A program made the translations under genes and the position numbers. A stretch of 32,872 nucleotides of DNA from an uncultured Pseudomonadota bacterium (GTDB taxonomy: Bacteria; Pseudomonadota; Gammaproteobacteria; Steroidobacterales; Steroidobacteraceae), in NCBI GenBank assembly GCA_903884235.1, contig CAISEB010000011.1, forward strand, positions 1 through 32,872, in the 5' to 3' direction. Every line of letters starts with the position of its first letter. The first letter of the stretch is position 1. Below are positions 16,397 through 25,200 of this stretch, in pieces. Below the pieces are notes generated by a model. It ran no database searches. It worked only from the letters and a program-made list of their open reading frames with translations, and was not told where the DNA came from.

Positions 16397-17458
16397 GTGG
16401 GCGACGACCTCCAGCGGATCATCGACGCCGTCCGCGAGGCCGCCGCGACCGGCGTGCCGCTCGCGATCCGTGGCGGCGGCACCAAGGACTTCCTCGGCGA
16501 GCGGATCATCGGCACGCCGCTCGAGATCGGCGGCCACGCGGGCATCGTCGACTACGACCCGAGCGAGCTCGTCGTCACGGCGCGCGCCGGCACGCCGCTC
16601 GCGGAACTCGAGGCGCTGCTCGCCTCCCGTGGCCAGATGCTGGCGTTCGAACCGCCGCACTTCGCGCCGGGCGGCACGGTGGGCGGCGCGGTCGCCGCCG
16701 GGCTCGCCGGTCCGCGGCGCGCGAGCGCGGGGGGCGTGCGCGACTTCGTGCTCGGCGCGTCGATCGTCTCCGGCGGCGGCGAGCTGCTGCGCTTCGGTGG
16801 CCGCGTGATGAAGAACGTGGCCGGCTACGACGTCTCGCGGCTGCTGTGTGGCTCGCTCGGCGTGCTCGGCCCGATCGTCGAGGTGTCGCTCAAGGTGTTG
16901 CCGAAGCCCGCGCTCGAACGCACGCTCGAGTACGAGCTCGATGCGCCGGCGGCGGTCGCCGCCTTCAATCGGGCGGCGCGCCAGCCACTGCCCGTGTCGG
17001 CGACGAGCTGGTGCGCGGGGCGGGCGCGCATCCGCCTGTCCGGGGCCCCTGCCGCGGTCGAGTCCGCGCGGCACGTGCTCGGGGGGCGCGAGGTCGAGTC
17101 GGGCGACGCCGCGGCCTGGTGGGAGGCGCTGCGCCATCACCGCGCGCCTCTCCTCGCCGCGCGCACGCCGCTGTGGCGGGTCGTCGTGCCGGCCACCGCG
17201 CCGCTGCTCCCGCTCGAGACCCCGGAGCTGGTCGAGTGGGCCGGTGCATTGCGATGGTGCCGGGCCGGGGAGGATGGCGCCGCGGTGCGCGCCCGCGCCC
17301 GCGCGGCGGGCGGCGCGGCTGCGCTGTGGCACGGCCCGGCAGGCAGCCGCATGTTCGACGACCTGCCGGCGGCGGCGCTCGCGATCCACCGACGCCTCAA
17401 GGCGAGCTTCGATCCGGCGGCGATCTTCAACCGCGGCCGCCTGGATCCGGGGCTCTGA
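16397..17458 (+). CDS. glcE: Glycolate oxidase, FAD-binding subunit GlcE
   Basis: A 353-residue second flavin subunit of glycolate oxidase. The FAD domain shows 'IRGGGTKDFLG' (about 23-33), 'LAFEPPHFAPGGTVGGAVAAGLAGPRR' (about 81-107) and 'GRVMKNVAGYDVSRLLCGSLGVLG' (about 135-158). The C-terminal 'RLKASFDPAAIFNRGRL' motif is typical of the family. The start is a GTG at 16397, one base after the glcD stop. An ATG start is not available nearby, and the N-terminal family sequence begins right after it. It is required with GlcD and GlcF for activity in E. coli. Confidence 0.94.
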   Translation: MGDDLQRIIDAVREAAATGVPLAIRGGGTKDFLGERIIGTPLEIGGHAGIVDYDPSELVVTARAGTPLAELEALLASRGQMLAFEPPHFAPGGTVGGAVAAGLAGPRRASAGGVRDFVLGASIVSGGGELLRFGGRVMKNVAGYDVSRLLCGSLGVLGPIVEVSLKVLPKPALERTLEYELDAPAAVAAFNRAARQPLPVSATSWCAGRARIRLSGAPAAVESARHVLGGREVESGDAAAWWEALRHHRAPLLAARTPLWRVVVPATAPLLPLETPELVEWAGALRWCRAGEDGAAVRARARAAGGAAALWHGPAGSRMFDDLPAAALAIHRRLKASFDPAAIFNRGRLDPGL

Positions 17459-17460
17459 CG

Positions 17461-18696
17461 GTGGAGACCCGCCTCGCCGACTGGATCCGGGACACCGACG
17501 CGGGCCGCGAGGCGGACGCGATCCTGCGGTCCTGCGTGCACTGCGGGTTCTGCAACGCGACCTGCCCGACCTACCAGCTGCTCGGCGACGAACTCGACGG
17601 CCCACGGGGTCGCATCTACCAGATCAAGGGCGTGCTTGAGGGTGCGCCGGCGACGCGCACGACGCAGCGCCATCTCGACCGCTGCCTGACGTGCCGCGCC
17701 TGCGAGACGACGTGCCCGTCCGGCGTGCAGTACGGGCGCCTGCTCGAGATCGGCCGCGAGGTCGTCGATGCCCGGGTCGCGCGCCCGCTTGGCGAGCGGC
17801 TCGCCCGGGCGCTGCTGCGCGAGGGCGTCTCGAGGCGGCGGCTGTTCGCGTTCGGCGTCGGCCTCGCGCGCCGCCTCGGGCCCCTGCTGCCGGCCCGCCT
17901 GCGCGCGAAGCTGGGCGATCGCGGACGCACCGGGTCCGCGCCCACGACGCGCCACGCGCGTCGCGTCATCCTGCTGACGAGCTGCAGCCAGGACGCGCTG
18001 CTGCCGTCGATCGACCGTGCCGCGGTGCGCGTGCTCGACCGGCTCGGCGTCAGCGCGATCGTCGAGCCACGCGCAGGCTGCTGCGGTGCGCTCAGCGCGC
18101 ACCTGTCGGACCCCAATGGCGCGCGCGCGGCGGCCCGGCGCAACGTCGACGCGTGGTGGGGGCACGTCGCGGCCGGCGCCGAGGCCCTCGTGATGACCGC
18201 CTCCGGCTGTGGCGTGCAGGTGAAGGACTACGGCCACCTGCTGGCCGCAGAGCCCGCCTACGCCGAGCGCGCGGCGCGCATCGCCGCGCTCACCCGCGAC
18301 CTCTCCGAGTGGCTGCGCGAGCACGGTCGCATGCCGCGCCATGACCTGGCAGCGCCGGTGACCGTCGCGTTCCACGCGCCGTGCACGCTGCAGCACGGCC
18401 AGAAGCTCGTCGGCGTGGTCGAGCCCATCCTCGAGGGGCTCGGCGCCCGCCTCGTGCCGGTCGCCGGGGCGCACCTGTGCTGCGGATCGGCCGGCAGCTA
18501 CTCGCTGCTGCAGCCGGCGCTCGCGTCGGCGCTGCGGGATGCCAAGCTCGAATCACTCACGGCCCACGCACCGAGCGTGATCCTCTCGGCGAACGTCGGC
18601 TGCATCGCCCACCTTGGCGCGGCCGCCCGCATCCCGGTGCGGCACTGGATCGAATGGGTCGAGGAGCGCCTGCACGCGGACGGACGCAGCGGATGA
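17461..18696 (+). CDS. glcF: Glycolate oxidase, iron-sulfur subunit GlcF
   Basis: A 411-residue electron-transfer subunit. Two ferredoxin-type [4Fe-4S] motifs are present, 'CVHCGFCNATCP' (Cys25, 28, 31, 35) and 'CLTCRACETTCP' (Cys75, 78, 81, 85). Two CCG-type domains follow, with 'GCCGALSAHL' and 'LCCGSAGSYSLLQP' as their cysteine clusters. The GTG start at 17461 lies 2 nt after the glcE stop, and the longer open frame upstream overlaps glcE and is not used. Its stop TGA overlaps the next ATG (18693-18696). It carries electrons from the flavins to the quinone pool. Confidence 0.95.
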   Translation: METRLADWIRDTDAGREADAILRSCVHCGFCNATCPTYQLLGDELDGPRGRIYQIKGVLEGAPATRTTQRHLDRCLTCRACETTCPSGVQYGRLLEIGREVVDARVARPLGERLARALLREGVSRRRLFAFGVGLARRLGPLLPARLRAKLGDRGRTGSAPTTRHARRVILLTSCSQDALLPSIDRAAVRVLDRLGVSAIVEPRAGCCGALSAHLSDPNGARAAARRNVDAWWGHVAAGAEALVMTASGCGVQVKDYGHLLAAEPAYAERAARIAALTRDLSEWLREHGRMPRHDLAAPVTVAFHAPCTLQHGQKLVGVVEPILEGLGARLVPVAGAHLCCGSAGSYSLLQPALASALRDAKLESLTAHAPSVILSANVGCIAHLGAAARIPVRHWIEWVEERLHADGRSG

Positions 18697-19598
18697 TCGG
18701 TGCGGCGTTGGTGGTGCTGCTGGCGTTCGCGTTCGGCCTCGCCGCTGCACGCACGAGCCTGTGCTGCGTCGCCGCGGTGATCGGCGCGGTGCACGATCGG
18801 AATTCGGACGGCCTGCTGGTGCTGGCAACGACGGCGGTGACGTGCGCTGGGCTCGTGCTCGTCGCCTCGATGCTCGATCCGCTGGCGCCACACCTGCCGG
18901 CGGCTGCAGGGATCTCGATCCCGGTGGTCGCCGGGGCGGTCGTGCTCGCCGCCGGCTCGCTCGTGAATGGCGCGTGCTATCTCGGCACCGCGCTCTTCGT
19001 CGGTCGGGGCCGCCTGGATTTCCTGTGGACGCTGGCCGGCATCGCGCTGGCGAGCCACTTGCGCTGGATGCCGTGGGGCGCCACGTCCATCGGCCCGCTG
19101 CGGCGCCTGTCGCAGCTGCCGGGTGGCGCGGCGCCGTACCTGATCGGTGCGGCGGCGCTCGGCGTCGCGTTGGCCACGGGCGCGTTGCGCAGCACGTCCT
19201 CGGCGCGGGGCGCGGCGCTTCGCGGTGCGCTCGGGATCGGAGTCGCCGCCGGCCTGCTCGAGGGCATCTCGCCGGGCTGGACGTCGGCCGCCGTGTTTGG
19301 CACGGCGGACCTCGCGATGGTCGTCACCGCGCTGGCGTTCTTCGCCGGCGGCCTCGTGGGCGCCCGCATCGCGCACACCTTCGCGCTGCGTCGCTTCACG
19401 TGGCGCGGGATGGTCCGCCATCTCGCCGGCGGCTGGCTGATGGGAACCGGGGCGGCCTGGGTGCCGGGTGGAAACGACACGCTGCTGACCTGGGCCGCGC
19501 CCGGCGCCGCGGTCTACGGCGTGATGGCCCTGCTGCTCTACCTCGGGACGCTCGCGCTCGCGGTGACGATGGCGCCGAGGACGCCCGCGATGCGCTAA
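18693..19598 (+). CDS. YeeE/YedE family integral membrane protein (putative sulfur-compound transporter)
   Basis: A 301-residue hydrophobic protein with about eight to nine membrane segments. It has the conserved small-residue/cysteine motifs of the YeeE/YedE family: 'ARTSLCC' (Cys24, Cys25) near the first segment, 'NGACYLG' (Cys95) and 'GLLEGISPGWTSAAVFGTADL'. Characterised YeeE proteins import thiosulfate through a line of cysteines. Some relatives are linked to selenium or other sulfur species. The start overlaps the glcF stop (ATGA), an unexpected coupling to glycolate oxidation. The substrate is not readable; sulfur transport is an inference that fits the nearby sorAB genes. Confidence 0.75.
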   Translation: MIGAALVVLLAFAFGLAAARTSLCCVAAVIGAVHDRNSDGLLVLATTAVTCAGLVLVASMLDPLAPHLPAAAGISIPVVAGAVVLAAGSLVNGACYLGTALFVGRGRLDFLWTLAGIALASHLRWMPWGATSIGPLRRLSQLPGGAAPYLIGAAALGVALATGALRSTSSARGAALRGALGIGVAAGLLEGISPGWTSAAVFGTADLAMVVTALAFFAGGLVGARIAHTFALRRFTWRGMVRHLAGGWLMGTGAAWVPGGNDTLLTWAAPGAAVYGVMALLLYLGTLALAVTMAPRTPAMR

Positions 19599-19640
19599 CG
19601 TCGAGGATGCGGCACCTGCCGTCCGGGAGGAGGACTCGCC

Positions 19641-20045
19641 ATGACCGAGCGCTACACGGGACGCTGCCTGTGCGGGTCGATCCGCTACCAGTGCGGCCCG
19701 CTGCTCTATCCGCCGACCCTCTGCCACTGCGAGTCGTGCCGGCGGGCATCCGGCGCCCACGCGCTCGGCTGGTGCACGGTCGCGTGCCGGGACCTCGAGT
19801 TCACGCAGGGGCGTCCGGTCGAGTTTCCATCCTCGCCGGGGCGGCTGCGCGGCTTCTGCGGCACCTGCGGCAGCCCGCTGACCTATCGCAGCGAGGCGCG
19901 TGCGGACGAGGTGGACGTGACGCTCGGGACGCTGGATGCGCCGGGGCGCGTCGCGCCGGGCGACCACATCTGGATGGAGGACGCGGTGTCATGGGACCGG
20001 CCGCAGGACGGGCTGCCCTGCTACGCCCGGGGACGCGGGGCCTGA
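19641..20045 (+). CDS. GFA (glutathione-dependent formaldehyde-activating enzyme) family protein
   Basis: A 134-residue zinc-binding protein of the GFA/CENP-V fold. The metal ligands are visible: 'CLC' (Cys9, Cys11), 'CHCESC' (Cys28, 30, 33) and 'CGTCG' (Cys73, Cys76). The strand sequence 'YTGRCLCGSIRYQC' is typical of the family. An aggagga stretch lies about 5 nt before the ATG. Most members have no proven function, and the name does not prove formaldehyde metabolism. It converges tightly on the transporter gene that follows (3-nt gap). Confidence 0.87.
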   Translation: MTERYTGRCLCGSIRYQCGPLLYPPTLCHCESCRRASGAHALGWCTVACRDLEFTQGRPVEFPSSPGRLRGFCGTCGSPLTYRSEARADEVDVTLGTLDAPGRVAPGDHIWMEDAVSWDRPQDGLPCYARGRGA

Positions 20046-20048
20046 GCG

Positions 20049-20750
20049 TCAGTTCTTCAGCGAGAACGGCGTGAAGTTCGTGTCGCGATCGTAGTAGTCC
20101 TCGTGCTCGGAGCGCTTGAGGAAGCCGACGATCCAGTACGTCAGCGGCGTCGCGAGCACTTCCCAGAGCACCTTGAAGCCGTACTGCGCGGCGGTGACCG
20201 CGACGAGGTGGGCCGGCTCCCACGTGCCGTAGAAGGCGATCGTGTAGAAGAGCACCGAATCGACGAGTTCGCCGCACATGGTCGAGCCGATCGCGCGCAT
20301 CCACAGGAAGCGCCCGTTCGTCAGGATCTTCATCCTCGCGAGCGCGTAGCTGTTGACGAAGGAGCCGCACCAGAACGCGGTCATCGACCCGGCGACGATG
20401 CGTGGCGTCGAGCCGAAAATGGTTTCCACCGCGCCCTGGTTGTGCCACCAGGACGCGCCCGGGAGCGCGACGATGGTCGTCGTCATGATCGCCGCGAACA
20501 CGAGCGCACCGAAGCCCGCCCAGACGACGCGGCGGTCGCGGCCGTAGCCGTACACCTCGGTCAGCACGTCGCCGAAGAAGTACGAGATCGGGAAGAACAG
20601 CACGCCGGCGACGTAGTCGACCTGGCCGAGCAGCGGCAGGTTGATGGTCGCGACCTTGGCCGGTCCGATCAGGTTCGCGCACAGCAGGATGCAGACGTAG
20701 GCCGCCATGCAGAAGTCGTAGTACTTGTAGCTGCGTTCGGCGCTCTTCAT
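20049..20750 (-). CDS. Queuosine precursor transporter (YhhQ/QPTR family)
   Basis: A 233-residue inner-membrane protein with about six membrane segments, of the YhhQ (DUF165) family, which imports queuosine precursors such as preQ0/preQ1 for tRNA modification. Signature segments are 'CANLIGPAKVATI', 'GVLFFPISYFFGDVLTEVYGYGRDRRVVW', 'RIVAGSMTAFWCGSFVNSYALARMK' and 'STMCGELVDSVLFYTIAFYG'. The length is typical. No preQ1 riboswitch was recognised before it; the hairpin upstream is a terminator of the PilZ gene. It is probably transcribed on its own. Confidence 0.92.
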   Translation of the reverse strand: MKSAERSYKYYDFCMAAYVCILLCANLIGPAKVATINLPLLGQVDYVAGVLFFPISYFFGDVLTEVYGYGRDRRVVWAGFGALVFAAIMTTTIVALPGASWWHNQGAVETIFGSTPRIVAGSMTAFWCGSFVNSYALARMKILTNGRFLWMRAIGSTMCGELVDSVLFYTIAFYGTWEPAHLVAVTAAQYGFKVLWEVLATPLTYWIVGFLKRSEHEDYYDRDTNFTPFSLKN

Positions 20751-20783
20751 GGTGGCGCGTGCTCGGTGGTTTTCGGGGGCCGC

Positions 20784-20820
20784 AAATAAAAGAGGCGCCG
20801 AGCCTCGCGACTACGGCGCC
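20784..20820 (-). terminator. Intrinsic terminator after the PilZ gene
   Basis: On the minus strand, ggcgccg (20820-20814) pairs with cggcgcc (20800-20794) around a 13-nt loop, followed by tcttttattt (20793-20784). It lies 33 nt past the PilZ stop and separates it from the transporter gene. Confidence 0.8.
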
Positions 20821-20853
20821 ACTGACATGGAACTGGTTTCGATCCGTCAGGCC

Positions 20854-21129
20854 TCATCGGCCGACATACGTCTCCATCTTGAGCCCGGTGCCGCCACTCG
20901 AGACGTGCGCGACGACCGCCGTGCGGCGATGGATCTTCGTGACCGAGCCGAGGTTGATCGCGAACGCAAGCTCCACGACGGAGCCCTTCTGCAGACCCAG
21001 GTTCTCGGTCTCCACGAACACGCCGTTGGCGCTCAGGTTGCGTGCGCGGCAGAGTCTTCCGCGACGGCCGGGGATCTGGACGTACACAGTGGTGCGCGCC
21101 CGATGGCGCGTATGCAGCCGCCGTTCCAT
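20854..21129 (-). CDS. PilZ domain protein (putative c-di-GMP receptor)
   Basis: A 91-residue single PilZ domain. The c-di-GMP-binding elements are present: an Arg-rich N-terminal motif 'RRLHTRHRAR' (R-x-x-x-R) and '(D/N)-x-S-x-x-G' as 'NLSANG' (residues about 32-37), followed by the beta-barrel strands 'KGSVVELAFAINL', 'IHRRTAVVAHVS' and 'GTGLKME'. It has no other domain, so it would act by binding a partner. It has its own terminator downstream and a terminator-containing leader upstream. Confidence 0.9.
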   Translation of the reverse strand: MERRLHTRHRARTTVYVQIPGRRGRLCRARNLSANGVFVETENLGLQKGSVVELAFAINLGSVTKIHRRTAVVAHVSSGGTGLKMETYVGR

Positions 21130-21297
21130 GGAACCCCGTCTCCAGATCGTTAATCAGCGTGTCCGGCGATCAGTATGCCTCAGGGTCGGCGGAGGCAAAA
21201 CGACGCGGGGTCTCAAAAACAAAAAAACGCAGTGCAGCAGGGCCGGGCGGTGCTGCCGGATGGCTAATAAGTCGATTTATATCAGAGACTTAAAGTC
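21130..21297 (-). promoter_or_regulatory. PilZ upstream region with AT-rich promoter-like block
   Basis: This gap is unusually AT-rich for the window. On the minus strand it has ttgact (21299-21294) and tataaa (21281-21276), 12 bp apart, which is too short for a standard sigma-70 pair, so at least one element is wrong. The 11-bp palindrome gacttaaagtc (21287-21297) overlaps the first of these. A terminator-like hairpin with a long T-run follows (see separate entry), about 85-125 nt before the PilZ start. Confidence 0.4.
21215..21256 (-). terminator. Terminator-like hairpin with long T-run in the PilZ leader
   Basis: On the minus strand gcagca (21256-21251) pairs with tgctgc (21239-21234) around an 11-nt loop. 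A short actgcg follows, then tttttttgttttt (21227-21215). The stem is short and separated by 6 nt from the T-run, so it may be an attenuator, the end of a small RNA or a weak terminator. Confidence 0.5.
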
Positions 21298-21316
21298 AAA
21301 AAGAGGGCGTTCGCCC
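21298..21316 (-). terminator. Intrinsic terminator downstream of the small lipoprotein gene
   Basis: On the minus strand gggc (21316-21313), loop gaac, gccc (21308-21305) is followed by tcttttt (21304-21298). Together with the larger hairpin just before it (21328-21356) it ends transcription of the lipoprotein gene at 21381. Confidence 0.75.
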
Positions 21317-21327
21317 GGGCCAGCCAA

Positions 21328-21356
21328 GGGTCGCCCCGACCTTGACAGGGCGACCC
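21328..21356 (-). other. Nine-bp stem-loop after the lipoprotein gene
   Basis: gggtcgccc and gggcgaccc form a perfect 9-bp stem with an 11-nt loop. It sits 24 nt past the stop codon at 21381 and 11 nt before the T-tailed hairpin, and probably protects the mRNA 3' end or assists termination. Confidence 0.6.
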
Positions 21357-21380
21357 GATCGGCATATTCACGCCGCCGCC

Positions 21381-21995
21381 TCAGGGGCGGGCCGGGGTGC
21401 CCTTCAGTTCGGTCGGGATGTCCTCGACGAATGCGGCGAGCGCGGCGTCGGCGCGCTTCCACAGGGTATAGGTCTGGCGCACGCCACCGACCAGCACGTC
21501 GATGGACGCCGGCGGCGCAGCCGAGAGCGCGCGCAGGTCCGCGGCGCTGACGATGAACCAGCTGTCGCCGATGTAGCCGGAGGGCGGCTCGAGGATCGAG
21601 GTGCCGACGCCGATGCTGCGCGCCTCGTGCGTCTTGAGCGGGTATTCGCGTGCGAGCGTGCCGAGCGCGAGTTCGAGGCGATCCGGCAGCTCGGCGGGCG
21701 GGACGCCCGCGCGCTTGCGGTCGATCGTGCTCCAGGAGACGAGCGCGAGGTAGTGGTTGCGGTGCCCCATGTTGTTGGTCTCGACCGCGCCGAGGTACAC
21801 GTAGTCGCGGACGTTGGCCGCGAGCTCCGGGACGTCCCGGGCGTACACGAACGGCTCCGCGACGACGCGAACGGTCATCGCGGTCTGCGGGTCGAGGAAC
21901 TCGGCCGCGGCCGGACGTTCCGGTTCGCCGGCGCAGCCGGCGGCCAGGACGGTCGAGGCGAGGAGCAGGGCGGCGGTACGAAAGGCGGTCGGCAT
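21381..21995 (-). CDS. Small lipoprotein of unknown function
   Basis: A 204-residue protein with a lipoprotein signal: a hydrophobic stretch ending in 'LAAGC' at Cys21. The mature part ('TAMTVRVVAEPFVYARDVPELAANVRDYVYLGAVETNNMG' and 'GDSWFIVSAADLRAL') is a mixed alpha/beta domain that I do not recognise. The start at 21995 is chosen because aggaag (22002-22007) lies 6 nt before that ATG; a GTG at 22013 is a less likely alternative. It is read away from the giant cytochrome gene, sharing a 267-bp divergent region with it, so co-regulation is possible. No function is proposed. Confidence 0.75.
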   Translation of the reverse strand: MPTAFRTAALLLASTVLAAGCAGEPERPAAAEFLDPQTAMTVRVVAEPFVYARDVPELAANVRDYVYLGAVETNNMGHRNHYLALVSWSTIDRKRAGVPPAELPDRLELALGTLAREYPLKTHEARSIGVGTSILEPPSGYIGDSWFIVSAADLRALSAAPPASIDVLVGGVRQTYTLWKRADAALAAFVEDIPTELKGTPARP

Positions 21996-22001
21996 GGCGG
22001 G

Positions 22002-22007
22002 CTTCCT
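22002..22007 (-). promoter_or_regulatory. Ribosome-binding site of the small lipoprotein gene
   Basis: aggaag on the minus strand, 6 nt before the ATG at 21995. It decides between that ATG and the GTG at 22013. Confidence 0.6.
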
Positions 22008-22158
22008 GGACACAATGCCCGGACGCCGGGCTTCCGGACGGGTCGGGCAGGACGCCCGTCACGATGCCCGACTTCGGTTCCGGCGGCTAGATGATGTGAC
22101 CTGCGTCGGACTTTACAAAGCCTGTGGCGCTGTCGCGCTCGGGCGACGACTTTGTGGG

Positions 22159-22186
22159 TTGCGTTTTGGCAGGACCAAAATAAGAT
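22159..22186 (+). promoter_or_regulatory. Candidate promoter and operator of the giant cytochrome operon
   Basis: ttgcgt (22159-22164) and taagat (22181-22186) are 16 bp apart and each matches the sigma-70 consensus at four of six bases. Between them lies a perfect inverted repeat, ttttgg (22164-22169), spacer cagga, ccaaaa (22175-22180). A dyad inside the promoter spacer is where a repressor or activator could bind. The region lies 77 nt before the start codon and is more AT-rich than its surroundings. Confidence 0.45.
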
Positions 22187-22262
22187 CAAGGACGTACGCG
22201 TTATGTCGGGCGTCGGTTCGCGACCGTCTTGACCGAAGCCCGAAACCGCGACCCTGGTAAGC

Positions 22263-25200
22263 ATGGACCCCAGAGCACCATCCGTGAACACACTTCGACC
22301 GAAGGGACGCCTCCAGTCCGCCTGCCTCGCGATGGCGGCCCTGCTGCTCGCAGCGGTGGGCCTGCTGGCGGCACCGGCGAGCCTCGCCAAGGCGGGGGGC
22401 TTCGACCACTTCACGACCGGGTTCGACCTCGTCGGCCAGCACCAGGACGTGCCGTGCGAGAGCTGCCATGTCGGCGGCATCTTCAAGGGGACGCCCACCG
22501 ACTGCTTCTCCTGCCACGCGGCCGGTTCCAGGATCGGCGCGTCTGCCAAGCCGACCAACCACATCCTGTCCTCGAACGACTGCGGCTCGTGCCATACGAC
22601 CTACGGCTGGCGCCCGGTCGCGATGTTCAACCACATCAACGTCCTCGGCACCTGCAGCAGCTGCCACAACGGCGTGCAGACGGTCGGCAAGGGTCCGACC
22701 CACATCGCGACCACGGCCGAGTGCAGCACCTGCCACCTGGTCACGCTGCCCTGGAAGTCCGCGCATTTCGACCACACCGGCATCACCGACAACTGCGTCC
22801 GCTGCCACGACAACACCCACGCGCCGGGCAAGCCGCCGAAGCACATCCCGGCCTCGAATCTCTGCGAGGGCTGCCATCTCTGGCAGCAGCCGATTGCGCT
22901 GAACTACACGACGTTCGTGGTTCCGAACGACAAGATGAATCACAGCGGCATCACGAACAACTGCCAGGCCTGCCACGAGACCGGCATGGCGTGGGACTAC
23001 GTGAAGGTCATGGTCGACCGGCCGACGCCGGCGCAGGACCCGAACCACCCGCTCGCGACGGCGCCGGGCGGCGCGGACTGTTCGAGCTGCCATTCCGGCT
23101 TCGGCATCGGCGACTTCAACAAGGCCAACAAGCCCGCGAACCACATCCCGACGAAGCCCGGCGCGCTGTGCGTGGCCTGCCACGACCTCTCGAACATGGC
23201 GAAGCTGGGCACGTTAGGCGCGATCCACTCGAACGCGCCGAGCTCGACGACGAACTGCACGGACTGCCACCTGCCGGAGCCGACGACGAAGTTCGACCTG
23301 CCGGCGATCAACTTCCACGTCCTCGGCGTGCCCGTCGGCCACGTCCCGATCAAGGCCTCCTGCGAGGCCTGCCACCTGGGCTCGAGCTTCCCGGCAGTGC
23401 CGGTGCAGGACGGCGCCAAGTTCACGAACTCGAAGTTCGCGCACCTGGGCTACACCGCCGACAGCTGCGCCCAGTGCCACGGCCCGAATTCGACCGCGAT
23501 CAGCCCGTTCATCGGCGTGCCGAGCATCGTGACGATGCCGCCGAGCGGCTCGCAGCCGGGCGGCCCGACGCTGCACCTGCCTTCGACGACCACCTGCGGG
23601 AACTGCCATGCCGCGCCGACCGGCCTGATCGCCCCCTCGGCCTCGGGCACGGTGCCGGGTGGAACGCTGTTCGGGCCGTCGATGCTGCCGGGCAGCGCCG
23701 CCATCCACAGCGACCTCGCGAAGACGACCACCTGCAAGAGCTGCCACGAGCGGGATTCGAACTGGCTGGGCATGACCAGCTACCCGGCCACGCCGAACAA
23801 GTTCGTCATCACCACCCAGTATTCCGGCTTCGTGACCCGGCCGTACGGCTCGCCGTCGCCGTTCTCGATCGTCGACGCCGCGCATCCGACCGATGGCGAC
23901 TGCGGCCAGTGCCACACCGAGGCGCTCTCGTTCAAGTACTTCGACAGCGCGGTGAAGCCGACCAATCACATCCCGTACTCGAGCACGGCGACCTGTTCGA
24001 ACTGCCACATCATCGGCGACTTCTCGACCATCCCGTCGGTGACGAACATCCATTCGTACCTGCAGAATCCGACGACGAACTGCGCGCAGTGCCATGAGAA
24101 GGGCAACGCGGCCAGCTTTGCCATCCCGGCGGCGCATTTCTATATCACCTCGACGGCGACCGACAAGACCGGCGCGGGCCTGCCGGCGACCCACCTGCCG
24201 ACGACCCAGTCGTGCGAGATCTGCCATCTGGCGGCGGGCGCCGGCCTCGCGCTGCCGATCGGCGATACTTCGACGTTCGCCAAGTCCATGATGAACCACC
24301 AGGGTTCGACGACCTGCAACGGCTGCCACGAGCAGGTGGACAAGGGGATCACGACGTTCCTCGGCATCTCGCAGATCGTCCGCATGCCGACGACGTCCCC
24401 GGGCGCGAGCTCGCACATCCCGACCCCCGTTGCGGCCTCCTGCGAGGTCTGCCACCTGTCGAGCATGCCGGCCACCGTCATCGGGCCGAATTCAACCCAG
24501 GTGCAGCCGCCCGGGACCCAGTTCATGCCGACGCTGTCGCTGAAGACCGCGACGATCCACACGAACATCGCCAAGGGATGCCAGGCCTGCCACGAGAGCA
24601 CCGACCAGTGGCTGGACATGAGCCTGTACCCGATCAGCCCGACGGCCGCCTCGTCCGACCCCACCGTGAAGTACACGGGCTTCCAGCTGCGCCCGGGCGC
24701 GGCGGCCGGGACCTACACGATCCTCGACGCGCTGCACCCGAAGGCGGGCGATCCGGGTGGTGCCGACTGCGAGTCGTGCCACGGCACGAACTTCGACGCG
24801 TGGACCGGGCAGGTGAAGCCGGCGAACCACATCCCGTATGTGTCCGGCACGGCCTGCACGTCCTGCCACACGACGACCGACTTCTCGGCATCGCCGACGG
24901 TCACGAACATCCACAAGTACGCGCAGAGCACGACGACCAACTGCGCGCAGTGCCACGACAAGACCAACGCCGCGTACTACGCGATCCCGGCGGCGAAGTT
25001 CGCGATCACCTCGACGGCGAGCGTCGTCTCGACCGGTGCGACGGTCGTGCACATGCCGGTCACGCAGAGCTGCGAGGTCTGCCACGTCGGTGCGGGCTCG
25101 AGCGTCACCGTGACCCCGGTTGCGACCGGCGCGGCGTTCGCCAAGTCCCTGATGAACCACCAGGGCGTGACCACCTGCGCGGAGTGCCACGCGCCGCCGG

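Noticed and set aside
20751-20853. preQ1 riboswitch before the queuosine precursor transporter
   Set aside because: No preQ1-I type stem with the A-rich tail and conserved C-rich loop was found. The structure present is a GC hairpin with a T-run that acts as the terminator of the PilZ gene.
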